The notes under the pieces: model-generated | Databases searched by the model: none | The model's input: only the letters and a program-made list of their open reading frames with translations | What the model was told of the DNA's origin: nothing | DNA from: Labilibaculum sp. | GTDB lineage: Bacteria > Bacteroidota > Bacteroidia > Bacteroidales > Marinifilaceae | Assembly: GCF_963664555.1 (NCBI RefSeq) | Contig: NZ_OY761461.1 | Span: 1,488,001-1,552,000, forward strand | DNA: 64,000 nucleotides | Direction of reading: 5' to 3' | Shown here: positions 1 through 9,411 of the stretch, piece by piece | How positions within the stretch are numbered: position 1 is the stretch's first letter | Layout: each line of letters starts with the position of its first letter | Translations under genes and position numbers: made by a program

Positions 1-57
1 CAAAACCTAAAGAATGGACAGATTTGAGTCATATTTTTTAACCCAAAAATAACATTT

Positions 58-3057
58 ATGAAAAAAATTGTCATTCCCCCTCAACAGCTTGGTAATAGAA
101 ATAGCTGTTTAAGGTTTTTACTCGTTTTAGTGATTTTTTTGTGTTTGTCGGGGCAGGTTTTTTCCCAAAAACTGGCTCAAGGTTCTGTCGTCGATGATTC
201 TGGAGTTCCATTACCAGGTGTTTCTGTATTTATTGATGGAACAACTGTTGGTACAGTGTCTGATATCGATGGTAAATTTATGATTCAGGCATCTGTTGGC
301 GATGTAATTCATTTCTCTTTTATTGGATTTAAAGATCAGAAGGTTGAGTATACAGATCAGGTATTGAGCATTGTTATGAGTCCGGATGTTTTTGGACTGG
401 ATGAAGTTGTTGCAATTGGTTATGGGAGTGTTAAAAAGGGTGATGTTACCAGTGCAATTGCGTCTGTCAAGTCTGAAGACTTTATTAAAGGAGCAGTAAA
501 GGATGCAGCTCAATTGATTCAAGGAAAAGTAGCAGGACTTACAATTGCAACTCCTTCCGGAGATCCAACTGAAGGCGCGGCAATCATGTTGCGTGGAAAT
601 TCGTCTTTGCTTGGAAGTTCAGCTCCTTTGGTATTGGTTGATGGTGTTCCGGGAAGCCTTGAATCTGTTGCTCCGGAAGATATTGAATCTATCGATGTAT
701 TAAAAGATGGATCGGCTTCGGCAATATATGGTACCCGGGGAACAAATGGAGTTATCATTATTGCAACAAAAAGAAGCACTAAAGGTATGGAACCTACCAT
801 TTCCTACGATGGTTATGTCTCAATTGCATCTATCAGCCGGAAGCTCGATTTCATGAATGCTGAAGAACTAAGAGAAAAATGGAATGAAGGTTATTCGTTC
901 ACAGGAGCCAATTTGGCTGATTACGGAGCCAATACAGATTGGTTGGATGAAATAACCAGAAAAGCAGTTAGTCATGTGCATAATATCGTATTTAGAGGTG
1001 GATCCAAGAACACAAGTTTAACAGCCTCAATTAATTACAAAAATAATCAAGGTGTTTTTATTAGAACAGATAATGAAAAATATACTGGTCGTATTGATGT
1101 TAGCCACAGCATGTTTGATGGTAAATTAACTGCAGATATTGGGACTATAATAAGCGAACAAAATTACTGGACTGGTGGAGATGGATATAGTTTTAATAAA
1201 TACGTTTACAGGCAGGCATTAATTCGAAACCCGACCGAACCAGTTAAAAATGAAAATGGCAGTTGGTACGAGCGCGATGTTTATTTTTACGATAATCCTG
1301 TTGCATACCTGAAAGAATCTGATGGTGAAAATAAGTATCGTAATGTGAGATTTAAGGCCAGTTTAACCTACAATCCTTTTGAAGGACTTAGCGTTAAAGG
1401 AATGTACACCAGAAAAAGCAATTCAAATATTCGCGGATATTATGAAACTAAAAATCATGTGTCAACGACTAAATATGGGTCAGAAGGTTTTGCTTCCCGT
1501 GGTACCGAAAATTATTTGGGTAACTATACAGAGTTAACTGTAAACTATAAAAAAGTTGTGGCAGAAGATCATAGTTTCTCTATTTTGGCTGGTTATAATT
1601 ATGAAGATAACATGACGGAAGGATTTTGGGCAAACAACAAATACTTTCCAACAGATGGGTATACCTATAATAACCTGGAAATCGGAAGTGGTTTGACCAA
1701 GGGAGAAGCGGGTATGGATAGTTATAAATACTCCGATAAACTGATTGCCTTCTTTTCGCGTGTAAGTTATTCTTTTGCAAATAAGTATTTATTAATGGCA
1801 AGTCTTCGTAGAGAAGGTTCTTCTAAGTTTGGGAAAGACCATAAATGGGGAAATTTCCCAGGAGTTTCTTTAGGTTGGAGAATGTCCGAAGAGGATTTTG
1901 TCAAAGAAATTTCTTGGATTGATAACTTAAAATTGCGTGCCGGTTTTGGTGTTACCGGTACTAATGTAGCCGATTCATATAACTCTTTAAGTAGTTTAAA
2001 TTATAGTGATTATTTCTATTCAAATAAAGAGTGGGTGCGGAAGCTGGTTCCTGCAAGAAATGATAATCCTGATTTACGCTGGGAGAAAAAAGAGGAAATG
2101 AATGTAGGACTCGATTTTGGATTATTAAATGGTAGAGTTAGCGGAGCTTTTGATTTTTATAACAGAAAAACCAAAGATGCTTTATGGAATTACGACGTTC
2201 CAACACCACCATACCTTTATGGCAGCATCATGACAAATGTGGGAGAAATTAAAAATCAAGGTTTTGAAGCTTTGATTAATGTGACTCCTATTAAAACACC
2301 AAACTTTGAGTGGAAAGCTAATATGACCTTTTCAACCAACAAAAATGAATTGGTTTCTTTATCAAATGACAAGTTTAAAACCACAAATGATTTTTTCTAT
2401 CCTGAAGATGGTTATACCGGCGAGCCTATTCAAACAACAACTCATATTGTTAAAATAGGGGGCGAAATAGGAAATTTCTATGGATTAAAGAGTGTCGATA
2501 TCTCAGACGATGGCATTTGGATAATAGAAAAACCTAATGGTGAAAGAATTTCAGCAACAGAATCATCAACAGATGATCGTCAGGTATTGGGGAATGGAAT
2601 TCCAAAATACTACGCCAGCTGGAACAATAGCTTTCGATACAAAAACTTCGATCTGAACATCAACATGAGGGGAGCATTTTCTTATCAAATTTTAAATTTT
2701 TCTCGGATGTTTTATGAAAATCCAAAGATTGCATACAACACCTTAAATTCTGCTTATGATAAAGTTTATGGAAAAGCTGTATTGAATGATGATCAGCGTT
2801 ATGTGAGTTATTATGTTGAGAATGGTGATTATTGGAAAATTGATAACATTACCTTGGGCTACACCGTAAATCTTAAAAATAAAGATGTTTTCAAAAATCT
2901 AAGGGTTTACGTATCGGGACTGAATTTACACACTTTTACGGGTTATAAAGGGATAGATCCTGAGGTGAAACAAACAGGTTTAGCTCCGGGTAACGATGAT
3001 CGGGACAAATATCCTACTACAAGAACATTTACATTTGGTGTTAACGTAACCTTTTAA
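58..3057 (+). CDS. SusC-like TonB-dependent outer-membrane receptor (PUL 1, first copy)
   Basis: This 999-residue protein is a TonB-dependent transporter of the SusC/RagA type, which imports oligosaccharides through the outer membrane with a SusD partner. A signal peptide ending near VFSQ is followed by a carboxypeptidase-regulatory-like beta domain (about residues 38-110). The SusC hallmark region then reads LDEVVAIGYG, a plug domain carries LVLVDGVPG, and a long beta-barrel ends in an aromatic residue (NVTF). The length is typical of the family. The SusD gene starts 10 bp downstream, so the two are co-transcribed. The ATG is preceded by only 57 bases of window, so its promoter cannot be judged. 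The substrate is inferred from neighbouring galactan enzymes, not from the receptor itself. Confidence 0.95.
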   Translation: MKKIVIPPQQLGNRNSCLRFLLVLVIFLCLSGQVFSQKLAQGSVVDDSGVPLPGVSVFIDGTTVGTVSDIDGKFMIQASVGDVIHFSFIGFKDQKVEYTDQVLSIVMSPDVFGLDEVVAIGYGSVKKGDVTSAIASVKSEDFIKGAVKDAAQLIQGKVAGLTIATPSGDPTEGAAIMLRGNSSLLGSSAPLVLVDGVPGSLESVAPEDIESIDVLKDGSASAIYGTRGTNGVIIIATKRSTKGMEPTISYDGYVSIASISRKLDFMNAEELREKWNEGYSFTGANLADYGANTDWLDEITRKAVSHVHNIVFRGGSKNTSLTASINYKNNQGVFIRTDNEKYTGRIDVSHSMFDGKLTADIGTIISEQNYWTGGDGYSFNKYVYRQALIRNPTEPVKNENGSWYERDVYFYDNPVAYLKESDGENKYRNVRFKASLTYNPFEGLSVKGMYTRKSNSNIRGYYETKNHVSTTKYGSEGFASRGTENYLGNYTELTVNYKKVVAEDHSFSILAGYNYEDNMTEGFWANNKYFPTDGYTYNNLEIGSGLTKGEAGMDSYKYSDKLIAFFSRVSYSFANKYLLMASLRREGSSKFGKDHKWGNFPGVSLGWRMSEEDFVKEISWIDNLKLRAGFGVTGTNVADSYNSLSSLNYSDYFYSNKEWVRKLVPARNDNPDLRWEKKEEMNVGLDFGLLNGRVSGAFDFYNRKTKDALWNYDVPTPPYLYGSIMTNVGEIKNQGFEALINVTPIKTPNFEWKANMTFSTNKNELVSLSNDKFKTTNDFFYPEDGYTGEPIQTTTHIVKIGGEIGNFYGLKSVDISDDGIWIIEKPNGERISATESSTDDRQVLGNGIPKYYASWNNSFRYKNFDLNINMRGAFSYQILNFSRMFYENPKIAYNTLNSAYDKVYGKAVLNDDQRYVSYYVENGDYWKIDNITLGYTVNLKNKDVFKNLRVYVSGLNLHTFTGYKGIDPEVKQTGLAPGNDDRDKYPTTRTFTFGVNVTF

Positions 3058-3067
3058 ACTTGGAATC

Positions 3068-4684
3068 ATGAAATTAATATATAAAAAAGAACGTATATAT
3101 GTAAAGCCGGCATTTACTGGTTTTATTTTATTGCTTGCAATTTTGTTTGGAGGCTGTGTCAAATTGGATGAGGAAGTTTATTCTGAAGTATTGGAAGAAA
3201 CTTTTACGGCAACGGAAGCTGATGTAACAGCATTAATTGCCTCTGGTTATACCCCGCTTCGTTATATTATGGGATGGCAGGGGTTATTCGATCTTCAAGA
3301 AGAACCAGGAGATATAATGATAACTCCAACCAGACCGAATGGATGGGATGATGGTGGAACCTATAAGCGGATGCATTTTCACACATGGGATAATGAACAA
3401 TGGCAATGCCGAAATACATGGCTGACCTGTTATGAGGCTATAAATAATGTGAATCGGGTGATGTCTCAAATTCAAAGTGGATCACTTCCAATTGAAGAAG
3501 AGCAAGCAGTAAAAGTATTAGCAGAGCTGCGTGCATTGCGTGCTTTGTGGTATTCAATTCTTTGTGACACTCATGGAAACGTTCCGCTTGTTATTGCCTA
3601 TAATGATGAGTTGCCGGTACAGTCGACAAGAGCAGATGTTTATAAATTTATTGTTGATGAGTTAACCAATGTAGACGTTATTGAAAATTTAACCGAAGTA
3701 GTTGATCAGACAACATATGGACGTATCACGAAATGGGCTGCTTATCAGTTATTGGCAAGGATGTATCTAAATGCAGAAGTGTATAGTGGCACTGCAGAAT
3801 GGGAGAAATGTATTCTTGCTTGTAACAAAGTGATTTCTTGTGAAAAATATGATCTTGAATCAAATTATAAGGATATTTTTAAAGTTGATAATGAAGATTC
3901 TGATGAGATTGTTTTTGCCGTTCCTTATGACAATAAAAATGGAACTGGTTGGAACGCCCACATGAAACAGTTGTTGCCTGCGCATCGTGATGTTTTTAAT
4001 ATGACAGCACAACCATGGGGTGGCTCAAGTGCAAATCCTCAGTTTATCAATAGTTATGATTCAAATGACAAACGATTTGATGCAACATGGTTACATGGTG
4101 ATCAGCTCAATGCGACTGATGGGAGTGTTGTAATGACTTTGGTCAACAAAATGCCTGGTATTTATGGATGCGAATTTGAGGAAGGTTATCGTGTTTGCAA
4201 ATATGAAATTGAAGCTGGATGTAAAAGTAACATGAGTAATGATTTGCCTTATTTTAGATACGCAGATGTATTACTTATGAAAGCAGAATGCTTACTTCGC
4301 ACAGGAAAAAGTGATGAAGCGGCAGTTTTGGTTAGTGATGTGAGAACACGTGATTTTGATGACATTGAAGACGCTAAGGTAACCGGAGCTGAATTGTTGG
4401 GAAATACAACCATTCAATATGGAACATTGGCCGAAGATGGAACAATCGATTCTCCTGGAGATCAGTCTGCTGTATTGTATGGTCGGTTTTTAGATGAATT
4501 AGGTTGGGAGTTTGCGGCTGAATTCAGACGTAGAACAGATATGATTCGATTTGGTGTATACCAAACAAAAAGCTGGTACAATCATGAACCTCAAGGGGCA
4601 CATACGATCCTTTTTCCAATTGGATTGGAAGAACTGAATACCAATTCAAATTTGGTTCAAAATCCTGGGTATACCGGAGGTTAA
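3068..4684 (+). CDS. SusD/RagB-like surface glycan-binding lipoprotein
   Basis: This 538-residue protein is the SusD partner of the preceding SusC. Its N-terminus has a charged start, a hydrophobic stretch and a lipobox-like FGGC, so it should be a lipoprotein. The helical SusD core is visible in the RALRALWYSILCDTHGNVPLV region, a common RagB/SusD signature, and the C-terminal half ends with the usual NLVQNPGY-like tail. SusD proteins cap the SusC barrel and bind the glycan before import. The gene lies 10 bp after susC, and a stem-loop about 25 bp after its stop probably reduces read-through into the enzyme genes. Confidence 0.93.
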   Translation: MKLIYKKERIYVKPAFTGFILLLAILFGGCVKLDEEVYSEVLEETFTATEADVTALIASGYTPLRYIMGWQGLFDLQEEPGDIMITPTRPNGWDDGGTYKRMHFHTWDNEQWQCRNTWLTCYEAINNVNRVMSQIQSGSLPIEEEQAVKVLAELRALRALWYSILCDTHGNVPLVIAYNDELPVQSTRADVYKFIVDELTNVDVIENLTEVVDQTTYGRITKWAAYQLLARMYLNAEVYSGTAEWEKCILACNKVISCEKYDLESNYKDIFKVDNEDSDEIVFAVPYDNKNGTGWNAHMKQLLPAHRDVFNMTAQPWGGSSANPQFINSYDSNDKRFDATWLHGDQLNATDGSVVMTLVNKMPGIYGCEFEEGYRVCKYEIEAGCKSNMSNDLPYFRYADVLLMKAECLLRTGKSDEAAVLVSDVRTRDFDDIEDAKVTGAELLGNTTIQYGTLAEDGTIDSPGDQSAVLYGRFLDELGWEFAAEFRRRTDMIRFGVYQTKSWYNHEPQGAHTILFPIGLEELNTNSNLVQNPGYTGG

Positions 4685-4706
4685 TAATTTTTAGAATATA
4701 ATACAT

Positions 4707-4758
4707 ATCGCAAAAGCATTTTAAAGTTCTTTCGAGCATAGAATGTTTTTGCGATTTT
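4707..4758 (+). terminator. Stem-loop after first susCD pair
   Basis: Positions 4707-4720 and 4742-4755 form an inverted repeat matching at 13 of 14 positions, followed by a short T-rich stretch. It sits between susD and the GH27 gene. It may be a partial terminator or an mRNA-stabilising hairpin that lets susCD transcripts exceed those of downstream genes, an arrangement common in PULs. Confidence 0.5.
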
Positions 4759-4841
4759 CTTGTAAGTTGGTTTATAATCTTTTTTACTTAGGGGATTCAT
4801 CTGTAAATAAATAATTTCATCGGACTGAAAAGATATTGAAA

Positions 4842-6038
4842 ATGATAAGAAAGTATTTTTTAATTTTGATTGTTTTTCAGGTATTTCAAGGATACAGTCA
4901 AAAATTTGAAGACTTAGCGCTTACGCCTCCAATGGGATGGAACAGCTGGAATAAATTTGGCTGTAATGTAAGCGAAAGTCTGATTATGGAAATGGCTGAT
5001 GCAATGGCCGAAAGCGGAATGCGGAATGCTGGTTACGAGTATTTAGTAATTGATGATTGCTGGCAGGTGGGCCGCGATAGTCTTGGAAATATTATTGCCG
5101 ATCCGGAACGGTTCCCATCAGGAATGAAAGTACTTGTTGATTATGTGCATAGCAAAGACTTAAAATTTGGCATTTACTCCTGTGCTGGTTCAATGACCTG
5201 TCAGTCTCGTCCGGGAAGCCGTGGATATCAGTTTCAGGATGCCCGTACTTATGCATCGTGGGGCGTAGATTATTTGAAATACGACTGGTGTTTCGATGAG
5301 GGACAAAAAGCTGAAGCTGCTTACAAAACAATGAGTGATGCTCTTAAAACCAGTGGAAGACCGATTGTCTTTTCGATTTGTGAATGGGGCGAAAGTGAGC
5401 CTTGGAAGTGGGGAAAAGGAATTGGGCATTTGTGGAGAACTACGGCCGATATTCGGGATTGTTATCAATGTACTTTTGATTGGGGCGGTCTTGGTATACT
5501 CGACATCATTGATAAACAAGCTGATTTATTTGAATTTGCAGGTCCCGGACATTGGAATGATCCTGATATGCTGGAAGTGGGAAATGGAGGTATGACAGCA
5601 GATGAAAATAAAACTCATTTTTCGATGTGGGCCATGTTAGCCGCACCATTGATGGCAGGAAACGATTTGCGAAATTTGGATAAGGCAACAGCTGAAATTC
5701 TCATGAATGAGGAGGTAATTGCAATTGATCAGGATTCAGATGGGCACCAGGCCAGAAAATTTATGGACATGGGCGAATATGAAATCTGGGCAAAACCGCT
5801 TGCTGAAGGAGAAGTGGCTGTATGTTTTTTAAACCGAACAAATGAACCCTGGAAATTGAATTACGACTGGAAAAAACAGACGATGTATTTTGCAAAAGAT
5901 GTTAGTATTCATCGAAATGTATACAAGGTAAAAGATTTGTGGGAGCATAAAATCATCGGGAAAACAGATGAAAACCTTGTTAAAGAAATTCCTCCTCATG
6001 GAAGCTTGTTGGTTCGCTTGTCGAAGTTAAATAAATAA
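4842..6038 (+). CDS. GH27 alpha-galactosidase
   Basis: This 398-residue secreted enzyme should remove terminal alpha-linked galactose. The start is set at ATG 4842; a TTG six bases upstream adds only two residues. A signal peptide ends near GYSQ. The GH27 hallmark PPMGWNSWN follows at the mature N-terminus. The nucleophile motif YLKYDW places the Asp at residue 148, and the acid/base motif RTTADI places an Asp at residue 203. The GPGHWNDPDMLEVGN segment is also characteristic. The length fits a catalytic barrel plus a small C-terminal beta domain. The gene lies in the operon after susCD, which suggests the imported glycan carries alpha-galactosyl decorations. An alpha-N-acetylgalactosaminidase specificity cannot be excluded. 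Confidence 0.93.
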   Translation: MIRKYFLILIVFQVFQGYSQKFEDLALTPPMGWNSWNKFGCNVSESLIMEMADAMAESGMRNAGYEYLVIDDCWQVGRDSLGNIIADPERFPSGMKVLVDYVHSKDLKFGIYSCAGSMTCQSRPGSRGYQFQDARTYASWGVDYLKYDWCFDEGQKAEAAYKTMSDALKTSGRPIVFSICEWGESEPWKWGKGIGHLWRTTADIRDCYQCTFDWGGLGILDIIDKQADLFEFAGPGHWNDPDMLEVGNGGMTADENKTHFSMWAMLAAPLMAGNDLRNLDKATAEILMNEEVIAIDQDSDGHQARKFMDMGEYEIWAKPLAEGEVAVCFLNRTNEPWKLNYDWKKQTMYFAKDVSIHRNVYKVKDLWEHKIIGKTDENLVKEIPPHGSLLVRLSKLNK

Positions 6039-6053
6039 TAAAAAACATTATAA

Positions 6054-6878
6054 ATGAAAAAAATTCTTATTCTAATCGCAGTTTTGATGCCTTTGTATGT
6101 GGCATCTGCAAAAATTAAAAAAACGGATCAGTCAGAGCAAAAAATATTTACAATTACATCTCCGCCTTCCGATTTTAAATTCAATTCATTCTATAAAAAG
6201 TATGTTAATGTGAATGGAATTCATATCATGAGCTCCAATAAAGTTCCTGATTCAGCTTTTTATGTGGCTTGTAATATTGTCGATTTTATGACTAAAAGTT
6301 TGCCTGGTAAAGTCTTGACGCAAATGGTAAAAGAAAATGCCCGACTTGCAATTATGGCTCGCTACGAAGGAACAACAGATATTCCGGAACATGCACATTT
6401 GGCTCAGGACACTACATTGAATTGGGATCTTAGAGCCCGGGGACTTGGCGGCGATATGGAATTGCCGTTAACATCTTGTGCTGAAGAGAACCTGCTTGCT
6501 TATCAGATTGATAAATACCATGCTGAGGATATTTTGATTCATGAATTTGCACATGCAATTCATTTGATTGGAATTGCACCAATTGATCCGACATTTAATA
6601 ATCTGCTGCAGGAAAAATTGGATAATGCCATTGCTAAAGGGAAATACAAAAAAATGTATGCTGCTACCAATATATATGAATATTGGGCCGAAGGAGTTCA
6701 GAACTGGTTTAATATAAATGCCGAAGTTAAGGTGCCTGATGGGAAACACAACTGGGTGAACACCCGGGAAGATATGAAAAAATACGATCCGGATTTGTAT
6801 GAAATTGTTGCGCGGTATTTTCCTGAGTTCGAAAAAAGTCCGTCCCGCCATTCTACGGTTAATTTATATCGGGAATAA
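6054..6878 (+). CDS. Secreted zincin-like putative metallopeptidase (HExxH)
   Basis: This 274-residue protein of unassigned family starts 15 bp after the GH27 gene. It has a signal peptide (MKKILILIAVLMPLYVASA). HEFAH gives candidate zinc ligands His163 and His167 with catalytic Glu164. A downstream YEYWAEGVQNWF motif supplies a likely third ligand (Glu213), the arrangement seen in gluzincins. It resembles secreted Bacteroidota proteins annotated only as hypothetical or zincin-like. Its place next to an S9 peptidase suggests joint action on a protein-linked glycan. The motif supports metallopeptidase chemistry, but no substrate is known. Confidence 0.6.
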   Translation: MKKILILIAVLMPLYVASAKIKKTDQSEQKIFTITSPPSDFKFNSFYKKYVNVNGIHIMSSNKVPDSAFYVACNIVDFMTKSLPGKVLTQMVKENARLAIMARYEGTTDIPEHAHLAQDTTLNWDLRARGLGGDMELPLTSCAEENLLAYQIDKYHAEDILIHEFAHAIHLIGIAPIDPTFNNLLQEKLDNAIAKGKYKKMYAATNIYEYWAEGVQNWFNINAEVKVPDGKHNWVNTREDMKKYDPDLYEIVARYFPEFEKSPSRHSTVNLYRE

Positions 6879-6958
6879 TTGGAAAAAATTGCAGTAAATT
6901 AGGTGTTCCCGGCATCAAATAAAATAGCAACCAGTATCTAAATACTAATAGTAAATAC

Positions 6959-9226
6959 ATGAAAATACAAACTATATCGATTATTATGTTTTTACTTCTT
7001 GGTGCAGGAAATATATTTGCACAAGGAGATTTGAAAGACTATCAGGAAGCAGAAAAATGGCTTTATAATAATTCACGGAGTAAGATATACAATACGGGAA
7101 TTCAACCCAACTGGATTGGTAAGGGAGATTCATTATGGTATTCAACCAAAACAAGAAAAGGGAAAGAGTACTTTTTGGTGAACGTGAAACAGAAACAAAA
7201 AATGCCTTTGTTTGATCATGCGAAATTGGCAGAAAAAGTTACTGAGTTTTTGCATAAAGAATACAAAGCGTATGATTTAAAATTAACAGGACTTAGTTTA
7301 AAAGGGAGAGATACATTAAAGTTTACTGCAGACACTTCTTGTTTTACAATCAATTTGAGAAACTATCAATTAAAACCGGCAACGAATCCCGAAAAAAGAA
7401 ATACAACTGAGTTGCCTGCTCCAAACAACAAACAAATTGCTTTTATTAAGGATTATAATATCTATCTGAAAGATAAAGATGGTAGTAATATTGTTCCCTT
7501 AAGTACAGATGGGTGCGAAACACTTAGTTACGGCAATTCCATTCCATGGGAATTTGTTCGAAATGAAAGCAAAAAGCAAGATGTAGAATACGGAATAAGT
7601 GCGTATTGGTCTCCTGATTCAAAATATCTTATTTGCAGCAAGTTTAACCGTAAAGAAGCTCAAAATTTATATATGTATCACAGTGCTCCTGAAAAAGGCT
7701 TGCGGGGCGAAGTATATTCTTACGAACGCGCCCTGGCAGGAGATACATGTCTTGCTAAAACTTCGTATGTTATTTTTAATATCGAATCGGGTAAGCAAAT
7801 AGAATGTGACCTTCCGGAATATGCAAGCTTTTTAGAAGGTGGCTTTGAATGGAAATCTGATACACATGCTTATATTATTCGTTACCAAAGAGGGTATCAA
7901 ACAAGGGAATTAATCGATGTAAATGTTGAGACAGGGAAAACCAGAACTGTGATTTCTGAAACCGCCGATACCTATGTGGATGTAAATATGCTTTTGTACC
8001 GGATCAATAGAACCAGTAACAATATTATTTGGTCATCGGAGAAAGAAGGCTGGAACCAGTTGTATCTGTACGACTATGAAACCGGCAGGCAAATAAATAA
8101 AATCACCAAGGGGGATTACGTGGTTCGTGAAATCTGTAAGGTGGATGATAAAAAGGGGAAAATATATTTCACTGCCTGTGGAATAGAAAAAGGTGATCCA
8201 TATTACACATATCTTTATTCAATTAATCTTGATGGTTCAGGATTGAAATTGCTAAGTCCTGAAAATGCAACCCATACCTGTTCAATAAGTCCGAATGGTA
8301 AATATGTTTTCGATGATTATTCGCGTGTTGATTTGCCCAATCATTTTTTAATTCGAAATGCAAAAAACGGAAATAAAGTTTTGGATATTGCACAGCTTGA
8401 TATTGACGATATTCTTGCAATGGGATGGAAAGCTCCGGAGATGTATACCGTAAAAGCGAGAGATAACAAAACAGACATTTATGGAGTGATTTATCGTCCT
8501 TTTAAGATGGATTCTACAAAAAGGTATCCGATAATAGATGGTACTTATTCCGGTCCGCAAACAATTCGTACACCTAAATCATTTACTTCGGCATTGTACA
8601 GTATGGATGTGTCATTGGCACAAATAGGTTTTATTGTAATGACTGTTGATGGTTTGGGCTCTGCTTACCGTTCTAAAAAATTTCATGATTTCTCTTATAA
8701 AAACCTTGGCGATATAGGTGCTCCTGATCATATCAAAGCGATCAGGGAAATGGCGGTTAAATATCCATATATCGATATCGAGAATGTTGGAATCTATGGT
8801 CATTCGGCCGGAGGATACGATGCCGCTCATGCTTTATTGACTCATCCGGATTTTTACAAGGTTGGTGTTTCTTCGGCAGGGAATCACGATCATAGAATTG
8901 CCAAAGCATGGTGGCCCGAATTGTACATGGGATTTCCCGCAGGGAAACATTACGACGAGCAATCCAATTTGTCTTTAGCTGACCAACTGCAAGGCAAATT
9001 AATGTTGGCGCATGGAAACATGGACAACAATGTAAATGCGGCTTCATCTATGCGAATGGCAGATGCTTTAATAAAAGCCAATAAAGATTTTGAATTGCTG
9101 TTGATTCCGGAATGTGATCACAGCAGTCTTTACTACAATAAGTATTTTATTCGGAAACGCTGGGATTATTTCGTGAAGAATTTGTGGCACAAAGAAGCTC
9201 CTGATTGTTACGAGATAAAAAAATAA
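6959..9226 (+). CDS. S9 family (DPP-IV-like) prolyl oligopeptidase
   Basis: This 755-residue secreted serine peptidase has a signal peptide ending near NIFAQ. A DPP-IV-type eight-bladed propeller occupies roughly residues 100-480, with an SIPWEFVRNE-like segment typical of the family. A C-terminal alpha/beta hydrolase domain follows. The nucleophile elbow GHSAGG places the catalytic serine at 616; Asp689 (GNMDNNVN) and His721 (CDHSS) complete the triad. Family members remove X-Pro or similar dipeptides from peptide N-termini in the periplasm. Its presence in a galactan operon is unusual and would fit breakdown of proline-rich arabinogalactan proteins. A strong terminator follows the gene. Confidence 0.92.
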   Translation: MKIQTISIIMFLLLGAGNIFAQGDLKDYQEAEKWLYNNSRSKIYNTGIQPNWIGKGDSLWYSTKTRKGKEYFLVNVKQKQKMPLFDHAKLAEKVTEFLHKEYKAYDLKLTGLSLKGRDTLKFTADTSCFTINLRNYQLKPATNPEKRNTTELPAPNNKQIAFIKDYNIYLKDKDGSNIVPLSTDGCETLSYGNSIPWEFVRNESKKQDVEYGISAYWSPDSKYLICSKFNRKEAQNLYMYHSAPEKGLRGEVYSYERALAGDTCLAKTSYVIFNIESGKQIECDLPEYASFLEGGFEWKSDTHAYIIRYQRGYQTRELIDVNVETGKTRTVISETADTYVDVNMLLYRINRTSNNIIWSSEKEGWNQLYLYDYETGRQINKITKGDYVVREICKVDDKKGKIYFTACGIEKGDPYYTYLYSINLDGSGLKLLSPENATHTCSISPNGKYVFDDYSRVDLPNHFLIRNAKNGNKVLDIAQLDIDDILAMGWKAPEMYTVKARDNKTDIYGVIYRPFKMDSTKRYPIIDGTYSGPQTIRTPKSFTSALYSMDVSLAQIGFIVMTVDGLGSAYRSKKFHDFSYKNLGDIGAPDHIKAIREMAVKYPYIDIENVGIYGHSAGGYDAAHALLTHPDFYKVGVSSAGNHDHRIAKAWWPELYMGFPAGKHYDEQSNLSLADQLQGKLMLAHGNMDNNVNAASSMRMADALIKANKDFELLLIPECDHSSLYYNKYFIRKRWDYFVKNLWHKEAPDCYEIKK

Positions 9227-9274
9227 ATCTTGAAAGCATAAGAAATTTAGATTCAGTATTTTTCAGTTATATGG

Positions 9275-9314
9275 CACCCGCAGCTTTTTCAGTAAAGTAG
9301 CGGGTGTTTTATTT
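9275..9314 (+). terminator. Rho-independent terminator after the S9 peptidase gene
   Basis: CACCCGC (9275-9281) pairs with GCGGGTG (9300-9306), with an inner CTTT/AAAG pairing, and is followed by TTTTATTT. It ends the plus-strand operon and separates it from the convergent hybrid regulator gene. Confidence 0.8.
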
Positions 9315-9411
9315 AAAATAAATAAAAACCTTTGGTTGGCATGCTTATTTAAAAAGCAGGAAGGAAATAACTTTCCCGGATTCAGGCTGAAAAAAAGGTC
9401 AATTGTTTGGT

